Below are positions 7,049 to 15,602 of a stretch of 39,564 nucleotides of DNA, one piece after another. Position numbers and translations under genes: made by a program. The stretch is from an uncultured Clostridia bacterium (GTDB lineage Bacteria > Bacillota_A > Clostridia > Oscillospirales > Oscillospiraceae). Position 1 is the first letter of the stretch; each line of letters opens with the position of its first letter. The stretch covers positions 1-39,564 of the forward strand of contig CAMZIX010000003.1 of NCBI GenBank assembly GCA_947307375.1, given 5' to 3'. Below the pieces are notes generated by a model. That model was not told where the DNA came from. It saw nothing but the letters and a program-made list of their open reading frames with translations, and searched no databases.

Positions 7049-10012
7049 TTACTTTTCTTCGTTACCCTTTGCTTTTTTCTTCGCGCGGATGAGCATCGCG
7101 GCGCTGCCGGCGGTGCAGAGCGTCAGCACGGCGGCAAGGGCGTAGAGGGCCATCTGCCACCACGGGGTGATGACGCGGATCGTCGCGTTGCCGATGTTCA
7201 TGGCATGGCTGTGCGTGATGGAGTAAGCAATATTCTTTGCCGCCCGTTGAACGGCGCTCACGATCGCGGGATCGTTGTCCAGCCCGTCCAGCGTAGCCAT
7301 ACCGCTGCCGTGACCGTCCCACAGGTCCTGCCCGGCGAGGACGCCATAGCGATAGTCCATGTACTTGGCAAAGACGGAGCAGTCGGTGATCGCGGCGCCC
7401 TTCATGCCCCACTCGTCACGGAGGATGCCGGTCATCAGGCCGTAATGCGCGCCGGACCACACAACGCCGAGGCGGTTGAAGGAGCTCATCACGCCCATGC
7501 CGCCGCCCTCGACGATGCTGCCCTCGAAGCCCTCGAGGTACAGCTCGCGGATGGCCTGCTCGTTGGCCCAGGTGGAGATCCCGTAGCGGCCCTCCTCCTG
7601 GTCGTTGAGCGCGAAGTGCTTGGTGAACACATACACGCCGCGATCCTGGATGGCAGCGACCTCCACGGCGGCGACCTTGCCGGCTACCCAGCCGTCCTCG
7701 GAGTAATACTCAAAGTTGCGGCCGCTGTAGGGCGTTCTGTGGATATTGGCGCCAGGCCCGTAAATGCCGGAGAACACCGTGCCGGAGCCGTCGGTGGCGT
7801 GCAGGAAGTCCTCGCCGATGCACTTGCCCATGTTCTCGATCAGCTCGAGGTTATAGGTGGCGGCCATCACGTCCTCGGAGGTGTAGGCCATGGCAGAGGA
7901 GCCGCCGGTCAGAGACTTGGTGAAGCCCTGCGGCCCGTTTTCATCGTTGGTGCCGGGCAGGTTGATGGAGGGCACCGGGCGGGTGAGGTGGAAGCCGTTG
8001 TACACGAGATCCGTCATCTCGGCATAGGGGATCTCGGAGATCAGCTCCGCCCAGCGGGGATCGTCATAGTCCGCCATCGCCAGATCAATGGCGTTGAGCG
8101 AGCCGGAAACGCCCACCTGCGGCATGGTCGCGTCCGCCCAATAGAGGCTCTTCATCTTCTCGACGATGGCCTGGTGGCCGCTCTCCTCATGGGTCAGGCC
8201 GTCGGCCCACATCTCGTCCGTGATATGGAGCGACTGGGTCGTGGGGAAGGTGCCGAGCCAATCGCTGCGGGTGAGGTAGGTCAGGGTCTGACCGCCGGCG
8301 CCGCTGTACTTGTTCAGGTCGGCGTTCTCAAAGCGGTTGGTGATGGGCTCGCCGGTCACGGAGGACACCGCGTAGGTGGTCTTGTCGAAGCTGGCGTTGG
8401 TCCACTTCTGGGCCAGGGAGGCGTCGCCGCTGCCGGACATACGGCTGGCGTCCGCGCCCTTGGCGGCCAGGATGTTGTTGATGGCGTCATGGGCGTTCTT
8501 GCCCACGGTAAAGTAGTAGTCGCCGTCCTCGAGGATATAGGTCTTGGCGTTGATGTAGTCATAGGAGGTCAGATCCTCCTTGTTGACCGTGATCGTGAAG
8601 TGCTCGGTATCGCCGGCGGCGATCATTTTCTTGTCAAAGCCGCAGATCTCCACAGCCGCCTTCTCGACGAGATTGTCGATATCATACTGGGTGTAGGGAG
8701 ACTGGAAATAGATCTGCACGGTGTGTTTTCCGTCAACGCTGCCGATGTTCTTGACGTCGAGCTCGACCTGGAAGGTCTCGCCCTTGTCCTCGACGCTGAA
8801 ATTCGAGTAGGCAAAGTCGGTATAGCTCAGGCCGTAGCCGAAGGGGAAGGCCACGTCGTCGTCGTACCTGTAATCGCCGGCGTTGCCGCGGTTCAGGACG
8901 AAGTCCTCATAGCGGGTCTCGTAGTAGCGGTAACCGACATAGATGCCCTCCTGATAGACCACATAGTCCTGGTTGCACTTGTCGATGCCGGCGTCGGTGT
9001 TGTTCTGCGCGGTGGCGACCCCGTATTCGGAGCCGTTGGTCCAGGGATAGGCGCCAAAGTTCTGCATGGCGGGGCCGGAGTGGTTGTCCTTGAGGAAGGT
9101 GTCCACGATGCGGCCGGAGGGGTTCACCTTGCCCGCAAGGATATCGGACACGCCCAGGATGCCGGTCATGCCCACGTCGCCGATCCACAGGACGGCGTCG
9201 ATCCCGTAATCGTCGACAAAATCAAGCTGCAGGGAGTTGGAGGAGTTCAGCAGGACCACGATTTTTTTAAAGGTCCCGTTCTCTTTGAGCGCCTGCAGGT
9301 TTTCAAACATCTCGATCTCTTCCTTGCAGAGGCGGAGATAATCGCCGTCGGTCATATATGCCTCAAGCTCCGCAAGGCCCGAGGGCAGATCCGCGCCCTC
9401 GCCGCCGGAACGGGCCAGAACCACAAGGGCCACGTCGCCGTAGGCGGCGAAGGTGTTTTTGAGCGCGTCGGGGTATTTTTCCCAGGGGATCTCATTGATG
9501 CGGTACTGCGCCTGATTGCCGCCGGTCGTCGCGGCGTTCTCGCGCTTATAACCCGCGGTAGCGAGGAACTTCCACATGTCCAGATTGACGGTGCCTTCGC
9601 CAAAGTTCTCCTCCAGCGCGGCTTTGAGCGTGATCGCATCGTCCGCGGAGACCTGGCCGGAGCCGGTCCCACCGTAGAGGAGGTTGAAGCTGGATTGCGA
9701 GAAGGTGGTGAACTTCGTTCCCGCCGGGAGCGGCAGGGTGTTGTCGCGGTTGATGAGAAGAGCCGCGCCCTCGGACTCGATATCCCGGCAGAGCTGCTGT
9801 TCAAAGGCTACGAGCTCCTCTTCGCTTTCATAATTGGACCAGAAGAAGATCTGTGCGCCTTCTCCGGGAACGATCTCCTGCGTTTTTGCGCCAAGGGCGA
9901 CGTTGATCGCGTTGTCAAAGGAAGCTGTGACAGGGATCGCCACGATGGAAACGATCATCAGCACAGCAAGGATCGGGGTCAGGATCTTCCAAACCCGGCC
10001 GGTTTTTTTCAT
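7049..10012 (-). CDS. Membrane-anchored GH3 beta-glycosidase, reversed domain order (paralogue A1)
   Basis: The 987-residue protein begins with a membrane helix (about 9-29) not followed by a clear cleavage site and ends with a second helix (about 950-972) and a lysine-rich tail. Between them the usual GH3 domains are in reverse order: first the alpha/beta-sandwich (about 70-340, with E205 in GGEGADLPSG as candidate acid/base), then a Fn3-like domain (about 390-480), then the TIM barrel (about 600-900, with FGFNKL-type motifs replaced by SSFNRLGV and the nucleophile D877 in AAITDCS). This reversed order is known from Ruminococcus albus and Butyrivibrio fibrisolvens beta-glucosidases. It resembles the gene at 23576-26524 most closely. 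AAAGGAG precedes the ATG. Confidence 0.93.
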   Translation of the reverse strand: MKKTGRVWKILTPILAVLMIVSIVAIPVTASFDNAINVALGAKTQEIVPGEGAQIFFWSNYESEEELVAFEQQLCRDIESEGAALLINRDNTLPLPAGTKFTTFSQSSFNLLYGGTGSGQVSADDAITLKAALEENFGEGTVNLDMWKFLATAGYKRENAATTGGNQAQYRINEIPWEKYPDALKNTFAAYGDVALVVLARSGGEGADLPSGLAELEAYMTDGDYLRLCKEEIEMFENLQALKENGTFKKIVVLLNSSNSLQLDFVDDYGIDAVLWIGDVGMTGILGVSDILAGKVNPSGRIVDTFLKDNHSGPAMQNFGAYPWTNGSEYGVATAQNNTDAGIDKCNQDYVVYQEGIYVGYRYYETRYEDFVLNRGNAGDYRYDDDVAFPFGYGLSYTDFAYSNFSVEDKGETFQVELDVKNIGSVDGKHTVQIYFQSPYTQYDIDNLVEKAAVEICGFDKKMIAAGDTEHFTITVNKEDLTSYDYINAKTYILEDGDYYFTVGKNAHDAINNILAAKGADASRMSGSGDASLAQKWTNASFDKTTYAVSSVTGEPITNRFENADLNKYSGAGGQTLTYLTRSDWLGTFPTTQSLHITDEMWADGLTHEESGHQAIVEKMKSLYWADATMPQVGVSGSLNAIDLAMADYDDPRWAELISEIPYAEMTDLVYNGFHLTRPVPSINLPGTNDENGPQGFTKSLTGGSSAMAYTSEDVMAATYNLELIENMGKCIGEDFLHATDGSGTVFSGIYGPGANIHRTPYSGRNFEYYSEDGWVAGKVAAVEVAAIQDRGVYVFTKHFALNDQEEGRYGISTWANEQAIRELYLEGFEGSIVEGGGMGVMSSFNRLGVVWSGAHYGLMTGILRDEWGMKGAAITDCSVFAKYMDYRYGVLAGQDLWDGHGSGMATLDGLDNDPAIVSAVQRAAKNIAYSITHSHAMNIGNATIRVITPWWQMALYALAAVLTLCTAGSAAMLIRAKKKAKGNEEK

Positions 10013-10040
10013 AAAGAGCTCCTTTACATCATCTTTTAAG

Positions 10041-10066
10041 AAAGGCCCCGATGATTCGGGGCCTTT
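10041..10066 (-). terminator. Hairpin between the 446-residue lipoprotein and GH3 A1
   Basis: AAAGGCCCCGA (10041-10051) pairs perfectly with TCGGGGCCTTT (10056-10066) around TGAT. On the minus strand it sits after the lipoprotein stop and about 30 bases before the GH3 start, with a mixed T/A tract behind it. The plus-strand flank (CCTTTTTCC) is a better T-tract, but no plus-strand gene is upstream. Partial read-through into GH3 A1 is likely because I see no promoter in the short gap. Confidence 0.75.
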
Positions 10067-10083
10067 TTCCTTGTGCTGTACGA

Positions 10084-11424
10084 TTACTCAGCCTTGGCGG
10101 CGGTGTTGCCGTCAACGGTCCAGTTTTCAGCGCCGGTGGCAGTCCAGACCTGCGCGAATGCGCCCATCTCCTCCTCGGAGGGGGCCGTAACGGTCAACTG
10201 CGTGCCGTCCTCGGACAGAACGTAAGTGAAGCCGTCCCGCTCCATGCTGTAGGCCGGGAACTGAACCTTCATGTTCACGTCATCCAGCGCGATGAGAACC
10301 AGGGAATCCGCGTTCCACACGTGCGCCACGGGCAGCATGGACTTGTCCGCGTTCAGGAGGTAGGCATGGGAAATGTTCTCCCAAATGGAAGCGGCATAGC
10401 CCTCCAGGTCGCCGGCGGCCTCCAGAATGACGGCGTCGCCGAACTGCTCATAGGTGACGGCGATGTCCATAAAGACCTTCAGGGTGCCGGTGCCGTCGCC
10501 GTTGAGCGTGAGCTCGGCAGTGGTGGGATTGCCGCCCATCTCCATGGCGGCGGTGTAAGGAGCCTCTTCGGAAATCTCGGGCGTTCCGAGGGCGGAAACG
10601 TCGGCGCAGACGAGGGTGTACTCATTGGTGAACTCGCCCATGGTACGCTCCAGGGAGAAGCTGGCGGTGTTGCCGTCGTTCGCGACTTCGACAGGAGAGC
10701 CGCCGATGGAAACCTGAACGCCCTCACCGGTGACAGACCACTTGCCTTCGGAAAACTTATCATAGCCGGCGTACACGAGCATGGTGCCGTCCGCCTGCAG
10801 ATAAGCGGTCACATTGTTCTCCTCGTCAACAAACTGACCGATGCTCTCGGGAGCCACGAACTCCTGCTTGTAAGCCTGGATAAAGGCGTTGTCGTCGGCA
10901 TAAAGCGTGCCTTCCTTGCCGGTCATGACGGCGTTGCGGGTATAGGACTGGCCGGGGGTGACGGGGTAGGTCATCTCAAAGGAATATTCGCCGGCCACGT
11001 CGTAGGCATAGCTGGTGGTGCCGTTGGACTCGTTGCCGGAGGCGTCGACGTAAGCGAGCTTGATCTGGAGGCAGGGAACGCCGTCCTTCTCCACTTCCTT
11101 CCAGGTTCCGGAGAGATAGGACTGGGTGTAGGTGGGATTGGAATCGGCATCGGAGGCGTCGTAATTGGCAAAGGCATACTTGTCGCAGACAGCCGTTCCG
11201 TCGGCAGCCAGCGTCAGCAGGAAGGCGTTGTTGAGCATGGAGGCATATTCGCCCTGCTCCTCAAACTTGCCCTCAAACTGGAAGGTTTTCGCGTTCTCGG
11301 CTGCTGGAGCCTCCGCAGCAGGCGCCGGGGTATTGGCTGCGGCAGGGGCGCTGGTTTCGCCGCAGGCAGTCAGCATGGCAAGCGCCATCAGTACCGCAAG
11401 GATAAGGGAAAGGGTCTTTTTCAC
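10084..11424 (-). CDS. Lipoprotein of unknown function, repeated beta-rich domains
   Basis: The 446 residues begin with a lipoprotein signal ending LTAC (lipid-modified cysteine at about residue 21) and an Ala/Pro-rich linker to about residue 45. The mature part looks like consecutive beta-barrel-like repeats: segments such as YLSGTWKEV, FSEGKWSVTGEGV and the C-terminal FTYVLSEDGTQLTV recur, each a glycine-tryptophan strand followed by a short hairpin. No catalytic motif is visible. It starts at GTG behind AGGAGG at a normal distance and lies between the small membrane protein and GH3 A1, so it may be a surface ligand-binding or accessory subunit of the hydrolase module; that is inference. 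I do not recognise the family. Confidence 0.8.
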   Translation of the reverse strand: MKKTLSLILAVLMALAMLTACGETSAPAAANTPAPAAEAPAAENAKTFQFEGKFEEQGEYASMLNNAFLLTLAADGTAVCDKYAFANYDASDADSNPTYTQSYLSGTWKEVEKDGVPCLQIKLAYVDASGNESNGTTSYAYDVAGEYSFEMTYPVTPGQSYTRNAVMTGKEGTLYADDNAFIQAYKQEFVAPESIGQFVDEENNVTAYLQADGTMLVYAGYDKFSEGKWSVTGEGVQVSIGGSPVEVANDGNTASFSLERTMGEFTNEYTLVCADVSALGTPEISEEAPYTAAMEMGGNPTTAELTLNGDGTGTLKVFMDIAVTYEQFGDAVILEAAGDLEGYAASIWENISHAYLLNADKSMLPVAHVWNADSLVLIALDDVNMKVQFPAYSMERDGFTYVLSEDGTQLTVTAPSEEEMGAFAQVWTATGAENWTVDGNTAAKAE

Positions 11425-11451
11425 GTTTTTGTTCCTCCTGTTTATTATTTT

Positions 11452-11874
11452 TTATGCAAGTTGATTGTGCTCCATGAAGGACGCCGCCACATGGACAAGC
11501 GCCGCCAGGCAGAAGATCACGGCAAAGGTGATCGCCAGGCTGGGATTGCCGCCGAAGAAGGGTACCCTGGTCAGCACGTCCGCCAGAGGATAAGCCGTTT
11601 CCACCAGATGGCGGGCAAGGCCTATGGCATAGCAGGCGCCGGCAAGGATCGGGACAAAGCGCAGCCGCAGGGCTTCCCCACCGAGGGCGATCAGGCCGCC
11701 GGCAAGGATCAGCGCAAAATTCAGCCAGTTGAACACGCGGTCGACCGTGCCGGTCACGGGATCCGCCGTGGCCTGATACACGATGAGATAGACGATGGCG
11801 CCCACAATGGCCAGACCCGCGGCGATCAGCGTAAGATAGAAGCCGGGTTTTCTGTCTTTGAACAGGTTTTTCAT
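11452..11874 (-). CDS. Small four-helix membrane protein coupled to GH3 B1
   Basis: The 140-residue protein has a basic N-terminus (KNLFKDRKPGFY) and four hydrophobic stretches at about 12-33, 49-67, 70-90 and 113-133. The start at 11874 is one base past the GH3 B1 stop and uses an AGGAGG lying inside the GH3 end, so production is coupled to the enzyme. The segment FFGGNPSLAITF near the last helix resembles FIGGNAFLGMTF in the protein at 17703-18083, which sits in the same place behind the other B-type GH3. I do not recognise a named family. A partner or scaffold for the membrane-anchored GH3 is possible. Confidence 0.8.
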   Translation of the reverse strand: MKNLFKDRKPGFYLTLIAAGLAIVGAIVYLIVYQATADPVTGTVDRVFNWLNFALILAGGLIALGGEALRLRFVPILAGACYAIGLARHLVETAYPLADVLTRVPFFGGNPSLAITFAVIFCLAALVHVAASFMEHNQLA

Positions 11875-11875
11875 C

Positions 11876-14746
11876 TTACTCCTCCTTCTTCCTTGCCTTG
11901 AGGGTGGAGACCGTGAAGAGCGCAAGGGCTCCCAGCGCAAGCACGCCAAGGGCTGCGTTGACGCCGATCAGCGCGGGCTTCCACCATGGCGTAAAGTCCT
12001 CAACGGCGACCTCTTTGCTCAGGCCGTTGATCAGATTGGAGCGGCTCATGGAATAGAGATAATAGTGCGCCACCTCGCGCAGCTTGCCCCAGATAAAGCC
12101 GTCGCGTTCTTTGGTCAGATAGTTGGAGGCCTCGGGCACGCGGCCGGGGTCGTTGTTAAACTGGTTGGTGCCCGCCCGCAGCGCGTCTCCGGTGCCCATG
12201 TAGCTGGCAGAGTCCTTGGAGGAGTCAGTCATGTTGATGCCCGTAAAGCCCCATTCGCCGCGCAGCACGGTGGTCATCGTCTCATAGTCGGAGGCAGTCG
12301 GGATGCAGCCGATGCGGTTGTAGGCCGTCATCGTGCCGAGGCTGTGATCCTTCTGCAGGCCGCCCTCAAAGCCCTTGAGCGGCCCTTCGCGGTAGGCCTG
12401 CTCGGTCATGAAGGAGGCGACGCCGTGGCGGTTGGTCTCTTGGTCGTTGCCGCAAAAGTGCTTGAAGGTTCCCACCAGGCCCTTTTCCGCCATCGCCTTG
12501 GTCTGGATCTCACCGCAGAGATAGCTCATAATGGCGTCTTCGGAGTAATACTCAAAGTTTCTGCCGCTATAGGGAGTGCGGTGAAGGTTGCCGCCGGGCG
12601 CGTAGATCTGGCGGAAGCCGATCCAGTAGCTCTCCTCAGCCAGGAATTCGCCGCGCTTTTGCAGCACTTCCTTGCTGAAGCTGCTGGAGGCCACCATCTC
12701 GGCATTGAAGAGCACGCCGCTCTGGTGCCCGTCCGGGCCGTCGCCGCCGGCATAGGCCGGGAAGTCGATGGAGGCAATGGCGTCGAGCGCCATCTTGTCG
12801 CCGACGATCTGCGCAAGCTCGGTCACGGCCAGTTCGTCGATGAGCTCCTCCCACAGAGGATCGTCAAAGGGCACGTCCTTCATGTCGATGAAGGCGATGC
12901 CGTTTTCCTGCTTGTACTTGTAGACGCTGATATCCGGCGCGTCGGCGGGCTTCTGGTACTGGAAGTTCTCCATCAGATCCTGGATCTCCGGCGTTGCCGT
13001 CAGCGTGGTCACGGTGTCGGGGAAGGTGTTCCAGTCGGCGCGGGTCAGATAGGTGACGGCGCCGTCGATGAAGTAATTGATGTCGCGGTCTTCAAAATGA
13101 TTGCTGACGACCTCGCCGGTGTAGGGGGAGACGGCCCAGGTGCTGTTGTCCAGCTGATCCAGGGTCTCCTTGTGCGCCTTGGCCGCTTCGCCGGGCACGG
13201 GATTGCCCTCCGCGTCGGTCATGCCCTCGACGCCTCGCGCGGCGAGAACATTGTTGAGCGCGTCGTGGGCGTCGTCGCCGATGGCGAAGTAGTAATCGCC
13301 CGCGTCGAAGACATAAGAGCCCGTTTTGCTGGGATCGGCGCCGTTGACGGCCTTGCTGTCATAGGCGGCGAAGATGTAATCGGAAAAGCTGAGCGTCACG
13401 GTCTCGCTCTCGCCGCTGGCAAGGGCGGCGGTCTTTCCGAAGTCCGCAAGCTGGATGGCGCTCTTCTCGGTCTGCCCGGCTTCCCAGGGCAGCTGGACAT
13501 AGAGCTGCACCACGTCCTTGCTCTTTCCGTCAAAGCCGCCGTTGTTGGTGACCATGACCTCGGCGGTCACGGTGTGGCTCGTTCTGTCCCAATCGACGCG
13601 CAGGAGCTCCTGGGTAAAGTCGGCATAGCTCTGCCCCGCGCCGAAGGTGTAGACCATTTCGTCCGCGTAGTTCCAGCTGCCGTCCTTGGAGGCGTAGACG
13701 CCCTTGGCGCTGTCGGCGTTGTTGACGCCGAGCACCGTGTCCTGATAGCGCGTCTCATAGTACTTGTAGCCCACATAGATGCCCTCGGCATAGACGAGGT
13801 ACTTGTTCTTGTAAAGGCCGGTGAGATTCGAGAAGGTAAAGTCGCCGGCATTCTGCATGGCGGCGGAGCTGAGAGAATCCGCGGCATAGGTGATCACGTT
13901 TCTGCCGGAGGGGTCGGCCTTGCCGGTCAGAAGATTCGCAACGCCGGTAAAGCCGTAGTTGCCGGGATAGCCGACCCACAAAATCGCGTCCACGCCGTAG
14001 TCGGGCAGTTCGCCCAGCTCCATGGCGTAGCCGGAATTGAGCACCACGATGATCCTGTCAAAGCCGGCGTCCCGGATCAGCTTCAGGGTATCGATCTCCT
14101 CCGGGTGCAGGCGCAGCTCGGGGATGCCCGCCGGGCCCTCCTGCCAGTCGCCCTGCAGGCCGTGGTTCAGGTCGCCCTCTTCCCCGCCGAAGCGGCTCAT
14201 GACATAGATCGCCGCGTCATGGTAGTCTGCGAAGGAGGCGGTCACGCCGCTGTAGCTGGAGGCCGGGATCTCGCCGATCAGGCCGGTTTTGGTCCGGCTG
14301 CCGCCGGCGGCGGCGATGGCGTTATAGGCGGTTTCGTTGACGGAAACGCCCGCCTCCTTCAGCGCGTCATACAGGTTGATGCCGGTGTTCGCCGGGCCGC
14401 CGGAGCCGCCGTGGTAGACAGGCGTGGCTGCCGCGTAGCCGAACAGCGTCACTTTAGCCGAAGCGCTGATCGGCAGAGCCTTGTTCTCATTGCGGAGCAG
14501 GACGCTTCCCTCCTCCTGCGACTGGATCAGGTAGGACTTGAGGTCTGCGCGCATTTCTTCCATGCTGCCGTAAGCGGAAGGATAATAGTTCGTGTCGTCG
14601 GACACGGCCTGAACCGGCGGCAGGGTCCCGAGAAAGAGGTTGACGTCTCCTTCCCGGTGGAAGGCGAGAGCGGTCCCGAAGCCGGTGATGCTCAGCACGA
14701 GGATCAGCAGCACGGAAATGCCCCGCCAGAAATTGGATTTCTTCAT
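11876..14746 (-). CDS. Membrane-anchored GH3 beta-glycosidase, reversed domain order (paralogue B1)
   Basis: The 956 residues have an N-terminal membrane helix (about 7-28) and a C-terminal one (about 922-945) ending in a KARKK tail. The sandwich domain comes first, with E189 in FGGEEGDL as candidate acid/base, then a Fn3-like domain around 390-490, then the barrel with GRNFEYYSEDA, KHFCGNDQE and the nucleophile D841 in GINMTDSS. The motif HRTPYSGRNFEYYSEDA is shared with A1. Its closest relative here is the gene at 18085-21006, with which it shares GINxTDSSKD and a following small membrane protein. Unlike A types it has a longer insertion after the acid/base (rich in G, P and E), so the substrate pocket may differ. 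GGAGGG precedes the ATG. Confidence 0.92.
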   Translation of the reverse strand: MKKSNFWRGISVLLILVLSITGFGTALAFHREGDVNLFLGTLPPVQAVSDDTNYYPSAYGSMEEMRADLKSYLIQSQEEGSVLLRNENKALPISASAKVTLFGYAAATPVYHGGSGGPANTGINLYDALKEAGVSVNETAYNAIAAAGGSRTKTGLIGEIPASSYSGVTASFADYHDAAIYVMSRFGGEEGDLNHGLQGDWQEGPAGIPELRLHPEEIDTLKLIRDAGFDRIIVVLNSGYAMELGELPDYGVDAILWVGYPGNYGFTGVANLLTGKADPSGRNVITYAADSLSSAAMQNAGDFTFSNLTGLYKNKYLVYAEGIYVGYKYYETRYQDTVLGVNNADSAKGVYASKDGSWNYADEMVYTFGAGQSYADFTQELLRVDWDRTSHTVTAEVMVTNNGGFDGKSKDVVQLYVQLPWEAGQTEKSAIQLADFGKTAALASGESETVTLSFSDYIFAAYDSKAVNGADPSKTGSYVFDAGDYYFAIGDDAHDALNNVLAARGVEGMTDAEGNPVPGEAAKAHKETLDQLDNSTWAVSPYTGEVVSNHFEDRDINYFIDGAVTYLTRADWNTFPDTVTTLTATPEIQDLMENFQYQKPADAPDISVYKYKQENGIAFIDMKDVPFDDPLWEELIDELAVTELAQIVGDKMALDAIASIDFPAYAGGDGPDGHQSGVLFNAEMVASSSFSKEVLQKRGEFLAEESYWIGFRQIYAPGGNLHRTPYSGRNFEYYSEDAIMSYLCGEIQTKAMAEKGLVGTFKHFCGNDQETNRHGVASFMTEQAYREGPLKGFEGGLQKDHSLGTMTAYNRIGCIPTASDYETMTTVLRGEWGFTGINMTDSSKDSASYMGTGDALRAGTNQFNNDPGRVPEASNYLTKERDGFIWGKLREVAHYYLYSMSRSNLINGLSKEVAVEDFTPWWKPALIGVNAALGVLALGALALFTVSTLKARKKEE

Positions 14747-14776
14747 CGCTTGTCCCTCCGGGTCATGTGGGCCGGA

Positions 14777-15403
14777 TCAGGCCGAGAGCTCGGGGGTGTA
14801 ATCGAAGCTGGCAGTCTTCTGGTTGACCTGGATGCTTGCGCCGGTGAAGCTCAGGCTTTCGAGGAACTGGGCCGCGGTCCAGGGCTGGGCATCCGGATCG
14901 TAGATCGGGGCGCCGGTGGTCTGGTCAAAGCCCGTGGGCGGCACGACCTTCTTGCCCATGTCGTCGTTCCAGTTGTCGGTATCCAGCCAGTAGGTCTGGT
15001 CATAGCTCTCCACCACGCGGGTGGGAGCGGAGAGGACGACGTCCAGCAGATCCTCGTCCAGGTCGTTGACCTGAGAGGTGTAGGTGCCGTAGAATTTGAC
15101 GATGGAGTTGGTGCGCTCGTTGCCCTTGGCGTCGTTGGTGCTCTCAGCCAGCTCCAGCGCGGAGAAGGTGGAAGCGGAGACGATGGCGACATAGGTGTTG
15201 TCGTCCAGGAGCGTGATCTCCTGCTGGGTGAAGGTGGTCAGATAGTAGTTATACTGGGGACGCATGTTGGAATAGGAAAGCTCTGCGGGAGAGAGGTAGA
15301 CGCCGACGGTTTTCGCGTTGCCGGACGCCGCGCTGCCGCCGCAGCCGGCCAGCAGAACCGCCACCATGGCGACTGCGAGGATGATGGACAGAAGCTTTTT
15401 CAT
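14777..15403 (-). CDS. Small lipoprotein, first gene of the GH3 B1 operon
   Basis: The 208 residues start with a lipoprotein signal ending LLAGC (cysteine at about 21). The mature part is beta-rich, with YNYYLTTFTQQEITLLDD, then FYGTYTSQVNDL and SFTGASIQV. The strand pattern is reminiscent of one repeat of the 446-residue lipoprotein encoded further down, but no family is recognised. It is followed after 30 bases by GH3 B1 and is preceded by AGGAGG and by a tandem-repeat operator with a promoter (15452-15519). As the promoter-proximal gene it would be the most strongly expressed product. A surface binding role for glycosides or cell wall is inference. Confidence 0.78.
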   Translation of the reverse strand: MKKLLSIILAVAMVAVLLAGCGGSAASGNAKTVGVYLSPAELSYSNMRPQYNYYLTTFTQQEITLLDDNTYVAIVSASTFSALELAESTNDAKGNERTNSIVKFYGTYTSQVNDLDEDLLDVVLSAPTRVVESYDQTYWLDTDNWNDDMGKKVVPPTGFDQTTGAPIYDPDAQPWTAAQFLESLSFTGASIQVNQKTASFDYTPELSA

Positions 15404-15451
15404 TTTCGTTCCTCCTATTTCGGGGCGTATTTTCCCCGTTGTTGCATGGAC

Positions 15452-15519
15452 AGCATATTTGTTTCACGCCTCTTCTTCAATTCCAATCGCATAACCTTGC
15501 TTTGCAACAGCACACTCTT
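15452..15519 (-). promoter_or_regulatory. Tandem-repeat operator plus promoter of the lipoprotein-GH3 operon
   Basis: On the minus strand AAGAGTGTGC (15519-15510) and AAGGTTATGC (15498-15489) lie 21 bp apart. The second copy is followed by GAT, a -35-like TTGAAG, 17 bases and the -10 TATGCT (15457-15452), exactly 31 bp from the repeat as before GH2 and the GH78-like gene. The first half-site deviates at two positions. The site sits in the divergent gap to the LytTR regulator gene. Confidence 0.72.
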
Positions 15520-15550
15520 TCATTCCTGGCCCACGAAGTTTCGTTTCAAA

Positions 15551-15579
15551 TTGACTTTTTTGCGCTAATTGTTTATAGT
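15551..15579 (+). promoter_or_regulatory. SigmaA-type promoter of the two-component operon
   Basis: TTGACT (15551-15556) and TATAGT (15574-15579) are separated by 17 bases, close to the vegetative consensus. Transcription would begin near 15586, giving a leader of under 20 bases. The good -35 contrasts with the poor -35 boxes of the repeat-bearing promoters and suggests steady expression of the regulator. Confidence 0.8.
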
Positions 15580-15602
15580 ATCGAATAAAGGGGATGAGAA
15601 AC

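Noticed and set aside
11858..15568. A 1236-codon open frame on the plus strand across GH3 B1 and its lipoprotein, and a similar 944-codon frame at 7205-10039.
   Set aside because: They lie antisense to clear GH3 and lipoprotein genes, lack ribosome sites and recognisable domains, and are rich in G, A, V, H and R as expected from the reverse reading of GC-rich codons.
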